Source: Clostridiales bacterium (GTDB lineage: Bacteria > Bacillota > Clostridia > Oscillospirales > Oscillospiraceae). Taken from it: a stretch of 64,000 nucleotides of DNA. The DNA lies in the NCBI GenBank assembly GCA_004557075.1, contig SFEX01000005.1:1-64000 (forward strand). The letters are read 5' to 3'. The notes beneath the pieces are model-generated. The model had not been told where the DNA came from. It saw only the letters and a program-made list of their open reading frames with translations, and did no database searches. Made by a program: the position numbers and the translations under genes. This document shows, piece by piece, positions 43,340 through 52,095 of the stretch. Numbering within the stretch: position 1 is the first letter of the stretch; every line of letters starts with the position of its first letter.

Positions 43340-44059
43340 TTAGCCGAATACCCATTGATATGTCACGCCAAACGCCTCGCGTATGAAGTAGTTGAGCTTG
43401 ACGGGTAAAAGTCCGGCATCCGCCGCTATGCCGCTGACATCATAATCAAGGGAGGAAGCCAGCAGCTTTGCGCGATATATATGATATTCGCTTGTGACAA
43501 CGGCAACGGAGACGTCGGATACATTGTCCCGCGAGCCAATGATATCAAAGCTGTATTTCAGATTTTCATATGTTGAGGTCGCTTTGTCCTCAATAATTAT
43601 CCTGCTGCCATCTATACCGTGCGCCGTCAGCCACTTGTACATTGCCAATCCCTCGGAGAGGTTTTCGCCGTCGCCCTGACCGCCGCTGACTATTGCGACG
43701 GCGTCGGGATGCTCGGCCAAATAGCCGCGAGCGGCTTCCATGCGCTCTACGAGCGAACGGGAGGGGGTATCTCCGCGCACAGCGGCGCCGAGGACTATGA
43801 TATAGTCATAATCGGCATCCGAATCGCCCGATGCGGTGCTGACAATAAAGGCTTCGACCACGATGAAATACGCGATACCAAGCGCAAGCAGGATGCATAT
43901 TATGCGCTTTAGCTTTTTGCCTGCCAAGCCGAAGATGATTAACAGCGCTGCGGCAAAATACAGGGTATATGCAATAAAAGACTGCCCCGTGTAGGCAAAG
44001 TTCACCACAAGTCCGACCAAGACGATAGCTGCGGCAAGGATAATGCGGCTTTTTTTCAT
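43340..44059 (-). CDS. YdcF-family (DUF218) membrane protein
   Basis: A 239-aa protein. Two to three N-terminal helices are followed by the DUF218 domain with YDYIIVLGAAVRGDTPSRSL, AIVSGGQGDGE, IIIEDKATSTYENLKYS and VVTSEYHIYRAKLLA. The family includes E. coli SanA/YdcF, linked to envelope permeability. The ATG overlaps the ABC-F stop (ATGA), so it is the last gene of the envelope operon. Confidence 0.9.
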   Translation of the reverse strand: MKKSRIILAAAIVLVGLVVNFAYTGQSFIAYTLYFAAALLIIFGLAGKKLKRIICILLALGIAYFIVVEAFIVSTASGDSDADYDYIIVLGAAVRGDTPSRSLVERMEAARGYLAEHPDAVAIVSGGQGDGENLSEGLAMYKWLTAHGIDGSRIIIEDKATSTYENLKYSFDIIGSRDNVSDVSVAVVTSEYHIYRAKLLASSLDYDVSGIAADAGLLPVKLNYFIREAFGVTYQWVFG

Positions 44060-45924
44060 TCGGAAAGCTCCTCCCATGACTCATATGCAGCCATGAGCTT
44101 ATCATTAAGAGCCATCTTTTCGGCATCAAGCTCCATGAGCTTTTGATAGTCCGAGGAAAAAGCCTCGTATTCCTTATCCAAAGCGGCAATTTGCTCCTCG
44201 AGCTTTGATATCTCCTTTTCAAGCCGCGCAAGCTGCTTATCCTTGTTGAGGCTGCTTTTCCTCAGCGGCTGCTCCTTTTTCCGAACCTCGGTTTTGGCGG
44301 CCTGATTAAATACCGCCTGCCGCGCCTGATACTCGCGAAACTCATTGTATGTGCCCCGGTAATCGGTCACGCGCCCGTTCTCGAGATACCATACACGCGT
44401 TGCAAACTTTTCAATAAAATATCTGTCGTGCGATACAAAAAGCAGCGCTTCCGAGTATTGAGAGATCGCGTCCTCAATCCATTCGCGGCTTGCTATGTCA
44501 AGATGGTTTGTCGGCTCGTCGAGGATGAGAAAGTTTATATCGCTGCCCATGAGCATACACAGCCGCAGGCGGCTTTTTTCTCCGCCAGAGAGCGCGCCGA
44601 CCTGAGTGAACACATCCTCGCCGCGAAATCCGAACGCACCCAACCTGTCGCGAGCCTCCTGCGGCTGACAGCGGCAGTCATATAGCATCGTGTCAATTAA
44701 ATTGCGGCTCTCATCGGAAAAATGAATTATCTGCGGCAGGTATGCCGGACGCACCGATGGGCCGAGGTAGAGATATCCCGAGTCCGGTATCTCCTGCTGC
44801 ATGATAAGCTTGACAAGCGTGGATTTTCCGGTGCCGTTATCGCCTATAAGCGCTATGCGCTCACCGCCCGTCACTGTCAGATCGAGGGTGGAGAAGAGCT
44901 TTTTCTCACCGTAGGATTTCGACAGCCCCTCGCAGACAAAGACCTCGTCTCCGTTGAACTCACGGGCTTTGAACTTGGCCGAGAGCTTTTTGTCCTCCTT
45001 GGGGCGCTCTGTCTTTTCCAGCTTCGCTATGCGCTTTTCCATTGAAAAGGCGCGCTTGTGAAGCTTGTCGTTGCCCATGAAGGCCCAGAGATGCATCTGC
45101 TCGGCAGCTCGCGTGAGCTGATCTATCTTGGCCTGATCCTTTTCGTATTTCCTGAGCTTTTCTTCAAAGCGCTTTTGCCGCTCAGTGACATAGAAGCTGT
45201 AGCCGCCGCTGTAAAACTCGGCCTTGCCGTCGCTTATCTCTATGCAGCGCCGCGCAACCTTGTCGAGGAAAAATCGGTCGTGGCTGATGGCAAGCACTGT
45301 GCCTTTAAAATGCAGAAGGTATTCTTCGAGCCACTCGGTAGCTCGCAGGTCAAGGTGGTTTGTAGGCTCGTCCAGCAGGAGAATGTCAGTTTTTTCAAGT
45401 ATGAGCCTTGCGAGGTTTACCCTTGTGCGCTCGCCTCCGGAGAGCGAGTCAAAAAGCTGCTCGCGCATGCTCTGGGGAATGTCCAGACCGTTTGCAACGC
45501 GGTTTCGGTCAACCTCCATATCGTAGCCGCCTAAGAGGCGAAAATCCTCCGAAAGACGGTCGTATTCTTTTAAAAGCTGCTCTGACGAGTCGTGTTCCAT
45601 GAGCGAGGCAAGCTCATCGAGTCTGGCGCTTATTTTGTAAAGCTCGCGGTGCGCGTCGCGCAGCACATCCTCGGTCGTCCAATCGGGAGGGTAGACGGGG
45701 ATCTGAGAAATAAGCCCCATGCGCTTGCCGGATGCCACGGCGACTGCTCCCTCGTCGTAGCCGATCTCGCCGGTTAGGATTCGGAACAGCGTTGTTTTGC
45801 CGCAGCCGTTATGGCCGAGAATGCCGACGCGCTCACCCTCGGCAATGTCGAAGCTGAGCCCGTCAAGGATGTTTTTACCCAGCTCAAAGGACTTTACAAG
45901 CCCTTTGACGGATATATCTGTCAT
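44056..45924 (-). CDS. ABC-F family ATPase
   Basis: A 622-aa soluble protein with two ABC domains and no membrane segment. Walker A motifs GHNGCGKTT and GDNGTGKST, signatures LSGGERTRV and LSGGEKSRL, and a charged inter-domain linker with ISHDRFFLDKVA identify an ABC-F translation factor or antibiotic-resistance type. The C-terminal coiled coil (LEKEISKLEEQIAALDKEYE) is like that of Uup/YdiF. It lies 26 bases after the PBP gene. Whether it protects from a drug cannot be read from the sequence. Confidence 0.93.
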   Translation of the reverse strand: MTDISVKGLVKSFELGKNILDGLSFDIAEGERVGILGHNGCGKTTLFRILTGEIGYDEGAVAVASGKRMGLISQIPVYPPDWTTEDVLRDAHRELYKISARLDELASLMEHDSSEQLLKEYDRLSEDFRLLGGYDMEVDRNRVANGLDIPQSMREQLFDSLSGGERTRVNLARLILEKTDILLLDEPTNHLDLRATEWLEEYLLHFKGTVLAISHDRFFLDKVARRCIEISDGKAEFYSGGYSFYVTERQKRFEEKLRKYEKDQAKIDQLTRAAEQMHLWAFMGNDKLHKRAFSMEKRIAKLEKTERPKEDKKLSAKFKAREFNGDEVFVCEGLSKSYGEKKLFSTLDLTVTGGERIALIGDNGTGKSTLVKLIMQQEIPDSGYLYLGPSVRPAYLPQIIHFSDESRNLIDTMLYDCRCQPQEARDRLGAFGFRGEDVFTQVGALSGGEKSRLRLCMLMGSDINFLILDEPTNHLDIASREWIEDAISQYSEALLFVSHDRYFIEKFATRVWYLENGRVTDYRGTYNEFREYQARQAVFNQAAKTEVRKKEQPLRKSSLNKDKQLARLEKEISKLEEQIAALDKEYEAFSSDYQKLMELDAEKMALNDKLMAAYESWEELSE

Positions 45925-45950
45925 GTTAAATCACCTAAAATAGTTATTGA

Positions 45951-47237
45951 TTATTTTACCGCAGCCTGAAGCACGGCGTTTGCAACTCCGCCTGCCGCGC
46001 GCAGGCCGCTGCCGCCGTTTTCAACAAGCACGGCAAAGGCGTATGGGTGCTCCTCGTCGTTTAAAAATCCGACGAACCAGCCGTGGGCCTCCTTGCCGTT
46101 GCCGACCTCGGCCGTGCCGGTCTTGGCGGAAATATCAAGTCCGGGGAAGGTCGAATTGCCGTATTTATACACGACGTTGTAGTTCATCATGGACGCGACC
46201 TTCTGCGCCGTGTCTGCGGAAATAAGCTCGGTTTTCTTATCGGATGTGCCGAGCAGAGATGGCTCAACGACCGTGCCGCCGTTTGCATAGGCGCACACAA
46301 GCCGCATCATGGCATAGGGTGAGACAAGGTCGTTGTACTGACCGATACCCGACCACGCCATGGAAGCGCTCATGGAGCTGTCCTTGTCGTAATTTCCCGT
46401 CGCCGTCGTGATATTATCCAGCTGAAGCTGCTGAGTAAGGCCGAGGTTTTCGGCATATTCGGCGATCACATCGGGGCCCAGCTCAAGCGCAATCTGACCG
46501 AAAGCGCAGTTGCAGGAATTTGCAAGAGCCTGCTCTATGGTCTGCTCGCCATGGTGCCCGGTGCAGTTTATGTTTACGCCCTTTACATTCAGCGAGCCAT
46601 AGCAGCTAAAGCTGCGGTGGTAAAGATCGTCCATGTTTTCAATGGCGGCGGTGAGGGTAACGAGCTTGAAAACGGAGCCGGGAACAAAGGTCGAGCTGAT
46701 GCAGCGATTTATATAAGCGCCGTCGGGCAGCGTCTCGGGCGGATTCATCGGGTCGATGGACGGGGAGGATACCATGCAGATGATTTCACCCGTCTTATAA
46801 TTGCACACGATAACTGCGCCGCTGCGCCCGTTGAGCGCCTCATACGCCTTGAGGTTTAAATCGGCATCGACCGTGAGCTTCAGGGTCACGTCATCCTGTT
46901 CCTCAATGCCGGTTATGAGACTGAAGCCGGATAACTGCTTTTGAAACGACTGCAGTGCGCCTGTTCCTACGTTTCCGACGTAGTCGCCCACGAGGTGATA
47001 GCAGGCTGTGCGGATGTTGGCATCCTCTGCGTAGTATTTGCCGCCGCCGCCCATTTTGGCGAGCACGGTGCCGTTGCGGTCTGTCAGCGTATACTCACAG
47101 CCGGAGGTGGATGCGTCAAAAAACAGCGCCCATTCTTCGCCGTGCTGAATATAGCGCACAACGTACACAACGAGTCCGACTATCATCATGAAAGCCATTA
47201 AAAGAGCAAGGGACGCTCTGAGAGAAACTTTTTTCAT
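45951..47237 (-). CDS. Penicillin-binding transpeptidase (FtsI/PBP2-like)
   Basis: A 428-aa class B-type PBP. The N-terminal membrane helix (SLALLMAFMMIVGLVVYVV region) is followed by a short pedestal and the transpeptidase domain: SxxK in STFVPGSVFKLV, SxN in ANSCNCAFGQ and KTG in ISAKTGTAEVG. It overlaps the FtsW gene stop (ATGA). With the FtsW-like flippase/polymerase it would make a cognate SEDS-PBP pair for septal or sporulation peptidoglycan. Confidence 0.93.
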   Translation of the reverse strand: MKKVSLRASLALLMAFMMIVGLVVYVVRYIQHGEEWALFFDASTSGCEYTLTDRNGTVLAKMGGGGKYYAEDANIRTACYHLVGDYVGNVGTGALQSFQKQLSGFSLITGIEEQDDVTLKLTVDADLNLKAYEALNGRSGAVIVCNYKTGEIICMVSSPSIDPMNPPETLPDGAYINRCISSTFVPGSVFKLVTLTAAIENMDDLYHRSFSCYGSLNVKGVNINCTGHHGEQTIEQALANSCNCAFGQIALELGPDVIAEYAENLGLTQQLQLDNITTATGNYDKDSSMSASMAWSGIGQYNDLVSPYAMMRLVCAYANGGTVVEPSLLGTSDKKTELISADTAQKVASMMNYNVVYKYGNSTFPGLDISAKTGTAEVGNGKEAHGWFVGFLNDEEHPYAFAVLVENGGSGLRAAGGVANAVLQAAVK

Positions 47238-48928
47238 GCCTCGGCCTCCTTAGCTTTGCGCGATTTAGCGTCGGGTGGCTTGACGACGAAGCTTGCGCCT
47301 TTTCGAGTGTCACCGGCTTTTATGAACGCCAAAAGCATCCAGCATGCAAGCACGGAGGTACCGCCGCGCGATACAAATGGGAAGGTGACGCCGGTGAAGG
47401 GGAGAATATCGACAGAGCCGAAAACATTGAGCGCTACCTGAACCATGAACATTGTCGCCGTAGCGCAGGCAGCTATGGAATAATAGGCGCTGCGCCCATG
47501 ACTTGAGTTACGCACGGCAAAGAAAGTGAGCACCAGAATCGCCAGCACAGCGCAAATTGCAATAATAAGCCCCAATTCCTCGCACATAACACCGAATACA
47601 GTGTCCGTATTTCCTGCGAAAGTGCCCTTGAGCCAGCCGTTTCCGGTGCCTTTGCCGAACAGCCCGCCGGAAGCTCCGGCAGACATGGCGTGGGTCTGCT
47701 GATATCCCGTGTCGTAAACATCCTCCCAGACGTGCCCCCAGGCGGCAAAGCGCTGAGCAACGTGAGCCTTAATGCGCAGCATAAGAAAGCCCGCCATGCC
47801 CGCGCCCGTAATGGCGAGCGCAATTGTAGCAATCGAGCCTGAGCGCATGAAGGAGATGACAAGGAAGGTGACGAAGAATATGAGCGCTGTGCCGAAATCG
47901 CTGCTGAGCGCGAGGAAAATGACGCACAACGCGGAAAAGGCTATGAAAGAGATAAGGTTTTTGGTGCTGAAAAGCCTGTCGAGCGTAGCCGCGCCGACAT
48001 AGATGAAAGCGACCTTTACAAATTCGGACGGCTGAATGGATATACCGGCGATCTCAATCCAGTTTTTCGCGCCGTATTGCGTTTTGGCAAAGACGAGAAC
48101 GGCCGCCAAAACCGCTAGCGAGAGCACAGCCAGCGGGGTGCGGAGCTTTTTCGTCCTGTCAAGATCCCTGAGCCACCAGCCAAGCGCAAAGAACAGAATA
48201 ACTCCGGCAAAAACAATGACTATCTGCCGTATCATTTCCTCCGGAACGGAGGAGGCGATAACCGAAAGCCCGATGGTGGAGAGGAAGAACGCGATAGTCT
48301 CCACCTCAAAACCTGTGCGCCTTATGCTGCGCATGGCAAAATAGCAGAACCATTCGAGCAGAATGAGCAGGATGAAGCCCAGACCGATTCCGGCGATATG
48401 CTCACTCTCGGTGTTGATGCAGTTCTCTATGAGAAGCAGAAACTGAAAAATGCTCAGGAAGAAAAGCGTGACGGCGGGATGCACTCTCTTCCAGCTCATT
48501 GTGCGGCGAGCTTCAATAGCGTCGCGCTGCTTTTCGCTAATATCACGAAAGCGCACACTGTTACCGGCGAGGTTGAGAACGTCCCCGTCCTTAACGACGG
48601 AACCGTTGACCTGAACCTTGTCGCCGTTGACCCAGACTCCGCCCTTGGAGAAAATATCGAATATACGCCACACGCCCTTTGGGCTGCGGATAAGAACGGC
48701 GTGTACGCGGCTGACAGTCTCATAGGGCAGGCATATATCAGCCGAGCGGGAGCGCCCGATAAGATTTTCCCAGTGGTTTATCAGGGCAACACCCTCGTCC
48801 TTGTGTATATAGCCCCAGATCTCCGTCTGCGACTTGCTGCTGAGCATGGAGCGAGTGCAGCGGATAAGAACGATCAGAGCAAAAACAGGAAGAATATATG
48901 AAATTATACTGACAATGATGTCTGGCAC
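47234..48928 (-). CDS. FHA-domain FtsW/RodA/SpoVE-family protein
   Basis: A 564-aa fusion. After one hydrophobic segment comes an FHA domain (IGRSRSADICLPYETVSRVH, VWVNGDKVQVNGSVVKDGD), which binds phospho-Thr peptides. A SEDS polymerase with about ten helices follows (AGASGGLFGKGTGNGWLKGT, FPFVSRGGTSVLACWMLLAF). Start at GTG 48928, with AGAGG eight bases upstream. FHA suggests control by a Ser/Thr kinase not present in the window. Confidence 0.92.
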   Translation of the reverse strand: MPDIIVSIISYILPVFALIVLIRCTRSMLSSKSQTEIWGYIHKDEGVALINHWENLIGRSRSADICLPYETVSRVHAVLIRSPKGVWRIFDIFSKGGVWVNGDKVQVNGSVVKDGDVLNLAGNSVRFRDISEKQRDAIEARRTMSWKRVHPAVTLFFLSIFQFLLLIENCINTESEHIAGIGLGFILLILLEWFCYFAMRSIRRTGFEVETIAFFLSTIGLSVIASSVPEEMIRQIVIVFAGVILFFALGWWLRDLDRTKKLRTPLAVLSLAVLAAVLVFAKTQYGAKNWIEIAGISIQPSEFVKVAFIYVGAATLDRLFSTKNLISFIAFSALCVIFLALSSDFGTALIFFVTFLVISFMRSGSIATIALAITGAGMAGFLMLRIKAHVAQRFAAWGHVWEDVYDTGYQQTHAMSAGASGGLFGKGTGNGWLKGTFAGNTDTVFGVMCEELGLIIAICAVLAILVLTFFAVRNSSHGRSAYYSIAACATATMFMVQVALNVFGSVDILPFTGVTFPFVSRGGTSVLACWMLLAFIKAGDTRKGASFVVKPPDAKSRKAKEAEA

Positions 48929-49016
48929 TCGGTTCACCTCTGTTTAATAATAATATAACATTATAGCATTATTTCTGCTCATTGACAAGCGAGCCGGATT
49001 TATTTACAATAGGTTC

Positions 49017-49382
49017 ATGAATGATAAGAGAGTGAAAAAGTGGATAATAATATTTGCGGTCGTATTTGCCGTGTGCATAGGTGCGTTTATGATCCTGCGG
49101 CATTTGGGAATGCAGGGAACGGTTGCCGTTATCCGCGTTGACGGCGAGATTTATGAAAAAATTAATCTTGATACCGTAACTGTTGCATATGACATGGAAA
49201 TAAGGACTGAGTTTGGGTATAATAAACTACACATAGAGCATGGCGGCATAAGCGTTGCGGAGGCCGACTGCCGCGACCAGATATGCATACGCCAGGGCAC
49301 GGTGACCGAGGCCGGAGTGCCGATAGTGTGTCTGCCGCACCGCCTTACGATTGAAATCGTGGGAGGCGACCTTGATGCGTAA
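49017..49382 (+). CDS. NusG domain II-containing protein
   Basis: A 121-aa membrane-anchored protein: one N-terminal helix (WIIIFAVVFAVCIGAFMIL) followed by a NusG-II domain (VAVIRVDGEIYEKINLDTV, the CRDQICIRQGTVTEAG loop and VCLPHRLTIEIVGG). In Clostridia it usually stands before a Gx transporter gene, as here, with an 8-base overlap. The role is unknown; a link to the ApbE/Rnf-like or isoprenoid system is often suggested. Confidence 0.9.
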   Translation: MNDKRVKKWIIIFAVVFAVCIGAFMILRHLGMQGTVAVIRVDGEIYEKINLDTVTVAYDMEIRTEFGYNKLHIEHGGISVAEADCRDQICIRQGTVTEAGVPIVCLPHRLTIEIVGGDLDA

Positions 49383-49881
49383 CACTCGCTCTCTTGCGCT
49401 CATGGCGATGCTCACGGCGGTGTCGCTTATCGTGTTTGTTATCGAGGCGCAGATACCGCCGATTGTGCCCATACCCGGCGTGAAGCTTGGCATAGCCAAT
49501 ATGATAACTCTGACTGCAATGCTAATCCTCGGCCGCAGGGAAGCGGGGGTCATCCTCCTGCTGCGCATCGTAATGGGCAGCTTTTTCGCCGGAGGCGTGT
49601 CAGGGCTGATGTTCAGCATCGCGGGGGGAACGCTTGCGTACCTTATCATGTGCCTCACGCTGAAGCTCTTTCCGGAAAAAATGCTCTGGGTCGTGAGCAT
49701 CTTCGGTGCGATCGCGCATAATGCAGGCCAGCTTGCAGTCGCGATAGCGATAACAAAAACCTCGGGACTTATTGTGTACGTGCCTGTGCTTGCCGCCTCG
49801 GCAATAGTGACGGGTGCTTTCACCGGACTTGGCGCAATGTATGTAAGTAGTGCGCTAAGAAGGCTGGACAAACAGTATTAA
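49375..49881 (+). CDS. Gx transporter family protein (HepI-like)
   Basis: A 168-aa integral membrane protein with five or six helices and the conserved PIPGVKLGIANMITLTAMLI segment. Named in databases as heptaprenyl diphosphate synthase component I or Gx transporter; the substrate is not known. The start overlaps the NusG-II gene (GATGCGTAA). Confidence 0.88.
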   Translation: MRNTRSLALMAMLTAVSLIVFVIEAQIPPIVPIPGVKLGIANMITLTAMLILGRREAGVILLLRIVMGSFFAGGVSGLMFSIAGGTLAYLIMCLTLKLFPEKMLWVVSIFGAIAHNAGQLAVAIAITKTSGLIVYVPVLAASAIVTGAFTGLGAMYVSSALRRLDKQY

Positions 49882-49944
49882 AAGTATTATAATAGCTAAA
49901 ACCGACAATAGACGGAAATAATTTATTTTAGGAGATATATTAAA

Positions 49945-50760
49945 ATGAGCGAATGTACACATGATTGTGCCTCTTGCAGCGAAAATTGCAGCGAGCGCGA
50001 TATGAGCGCAAAGCTTAATCCGGCGGCAAGCGTCAAGAAGGTAATTGCCGTTGTCAGCGGCAAGGGCGGCGTAGGCAAGAGCCTCGTAACGAGCCTCATG
50101 GCAAGCGAGATGCAGCGCAGAGGTCATCAGGCTGCGGTTCTCGACGCCGACGTGACCGGCCCCTCAATCCCCAAGGGCTTCGGAATAACCGAGCATGCCC
50201 ACGGCACCGAGGAGCTTCTCGTACCGTGCTATTCCAACAAGGGCACTCAGATAATGTCCATTAACCTTATCCTCGATAACGAAACCGACCCCGTTGTGTG
50301 GCGCGGTCCCATTATTGCAGGCGTTGTGACCCAGTTCTGGACCGATGTGCTCTGGGACAACGTCGATTACATGTTCGTCGATATGCCTCCCGGAACCGGC
50401 GATGTGCCTCTTACCGTGTTCCAGTCTCTGCCCGTTGACGGAATAATCATTGTAACCTCTCCCCAGGAGCTGGTATCGATGATCGTTGCAAAAGCAGTCA
50501 ACATGGCAAAGATGATGAATGTTCCCGTGCTCGGCATTGTTGAGAACATGAGCTATTACAAGTGCCCCGACTGCGGCAAGGAGCATGAGATCTTCGGCGC
50601 GAGCAAGGTAAAGCAGGTTGCCGAGGAGTTCGGTATTGCTCACTATGCGCGTATGCCGATAGACCCCGTTGTCGCTACAATGGTCGATGCGGGCGAAGTT
50701 GAAAGTGTTAACGCCGACGCTCTCAGCGAGCTGGCGGACTTTATAGAAAAAGGAGAATAA
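49945..50760 (+). CDS. Mrp/NBP35-type P-loop ATPase
   Basis: A 271-aa iron-sulfur cluster carrier ATPase. The N-terminus has clustered cysteines (CTHDCASCSENCSERD), then deviant Walker A SGKGGVGKS, the GPSIPKGF box and the paired CPDCGKEH cysteines near residue 210. Such proteins load [4Fe-4S] clusters on target proteins. It has AGGAG before the ATG and a 3-base gap to the NifX-like gene, so the two act together. Confidence 0.93.
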   Translation: MSECTHDCASCSENCSERDMSAKLNPAASVKKVIAVVSGKGGVGKSLVTSLMASEMQRRGHQAAVLDADVTGPSIPKGFGITEHAHGTEELLVPCYSNKGTQIMSINLILDNETDPVVWRGPIIAGVVTQFWTDVLWDNVDYMFVDMPPGTGDVPLTVFQSLPVDGIIIVTSPQELVSMIVAKAVNMAKMMNVPVLGIVENMSYYKCPDCGKEHEIFGASKVKQVAEEFGIAHYARMPIDPVVATMVDAGEVESVNADALSELADFIEKGE

Positions 50761-50763
50761 ACC

Positions 50764-51198
50764 ATGGTAATTGCAGTAGCATACAAAGACAACGAGATTT
50801 TTGAGCACTTCGGCCATGCCGAGATGTTTGCGATCTACAAGACGAATGAAGAGAATACCGAGCTCGTTTCCAAGGAGCTTGTCGAGGTCAAGGAGAGCGG
50901 CCACCAGGCTGTTGCAGACCTCATGGATAGCTGCGGTGTTGACGCTGTTATCGTCGGCAATATTGGCACCGGTGCAAGGCAGGCTCTTGCCGAGTACGGC
51001 ATCGTAGCATTTGCGGGCTTCTGCGGCAACGCAGACGACGCTGCCGAGCTTATGATGCGCGGCCAGCTCCCTTATCTGTCCGACGAGGGCGGATGCAGCG
51101 GCGGTTGCAGCGGATGCCACGGTCATGACGAAGACGGCGGCTGCGGCTGCGGTGGTCACGACCATGAAGACGGCAGTTGCGGTTGCGGCTGCCACTGA
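50764..51198 (+). CDS. NifX/NifB-type cluster-binding protein with His/Cys/Gly tail
   Basis: A 144-aa protein. The N-terminal 105 aa belong to the dinitrogenase iron-molybdenum cofactor-binding fold (VIAVAYKDNEIFEHFGHAEMFA, GARQALAEYGIVAFAGFCG). The C-terminal tail is a low-complexity metal-binding run (GGCSGGCSGCHGHDEDGG and similar) with many Cys and His. With the Mrp-type ATPase upstream it presumably stores or moves an iron-sulfur or other metal cluster. No nitrogenase genes are near, so the target is a different enzyme. Confidence 0.88.
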   Translation: MVIAVAYKDNEIFEHFGHAEMFAIYKTNEENTELVSKELVEVKESGHQAVADLMDSCGVDAVIVGNIGTGARQALAEYGIVAFAGFCGNADDAAELMMRGQLPYLSDEGGCSGGCSGCHGHDEDGGCGCGGHDHEDGSCGCGCH

Positions 51199-51210
51199 GA
51201 AAATGAACAT

Positions 51211-51242
51211 AAAAAACTCCGGACTTGAGTCCGGAGTTTTTT
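51211..51242. terminator. Bidirectional terminator
   Basis: ACTCCGGACT pairs with AGTCCGGAGT around TG, with As before and Ts after. It serves the NifX-like gene and the convergent SGNH gene. Confidence 0.88.
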
Positions 51243-51244
51243 CA

Positions 51245-52006
51245 TTACTTAACTATAACGTTTTGTTCTATCCATTCTGCCCAGGCCGAGTAGCCGTCCC
51301 CGTAAAAATGGATGCCGTCGGGGGAGAACTCGCTGCCTAACTTGCCGGTTTCGTCGTCAAACTTAACGTTTGAATCAAGATAGAATATGGTCTCATCGTC
51401 GGCAAATTCCTTGATATATCCGTTAAATGTGTCGATGTTTGCGTTGTTGACCGTGCTGCCCTTGGCGTCCTGCGCTGCCGTGACATGCAGATTCGCCATG
51501 ATGTAGATAATGGCGTTCGGCTGGCTCTGGCGAACTGTGTCCAGAAGCTCGGAATATCTGTTCGCAACGGTGGCAAGATCGCCGCCGATATCATTTATTC
51601 CAAGCATTATGTAAACCTTACCGAACTGAGCGCTTTGCAGCAGGGTGGGGAGGGTGACGCTGCCGTAGCCGGAAACGTCGGCGTAGGTGCTGCGCGAGCC
51701 GATAACGCTGAGGCCGACGGTTGAGAAGAACGTGGCGTCTTTAAGACCGCCAACCATCTGAATGCCGACTGTGCGTGAGTCGCCGATAAAAAGCGCGTCC
51801 TTGAAGTAGCCTTCAGGCGCGGGGCCAAATGTCGGAGCGGGAGTCGGTGCCGGAGTTGGCTCCGGCGTCGGCTCGGATATCCCGGGAGCGCCGCTATTGT
51901 CAGGGCTTGGCGTGGAATCGTCGCCATTTTGCAGGCGAATGGTAATAACTGCGACGAGTGCCAAAACGAGTATTATGATAACAAAAACAAGTGATTTTTT
52001 GCGCAT
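51245..52006 (-). CDS. Secreted SGNH/GDSL-type hydrolase
   Basis: A 253-aa protein with an N-terminal membrane helix, then a Pro/Thr linker (PTPEPTPAPTPAPT) and a SGNH domain. Block I is DALFIGDSRTVGI (catalytic Ser), block III is YIMLGINDIGG and the C-terminal D-x-x-H is SPDGIHFYGDGY. It probably deacylates a surface polymer or lipid. Start ATG 52006 with GGAGG upstream. Confidence 0.88.
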   Translation of the reverse strand: MRKKSLVFVIIILVLALVAVITIRLQNGDDSTPSPDNSGAPGISEPTPEPTPAPTPAPTFGPAPEGYFKDALFIGDSRTVGIQMVGGLKDATFFSTVGLSVIGSRSTYADVSGYGSVTLPTLLQSAQFGKVYIMLGINDIGGDLATVANRYSELLDTVRQSQPNAIIYIMANLHVTAAQDAKGSTVNNANIDTFNGYIKEFADDETIFYLDSNVKFDDETGKLGSEFSPDGIHFYGDGYSAWAEWIEQNVIVK

Positions 52007-52095
52007 GGTAACCTCCAATCTACGGAATAAGCGGGCGGTACATCGGCTAAAAGTACCGCCCGAAAGTATTTATAATTTTAATGTGTCCGACGAAA

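Noticed and set aside
48398..48901. Plus-strand ORF opposite the FHA-FtsW gene
   Set aside because: The opposite strand carries the FHA domain and SEDS helices in frame.
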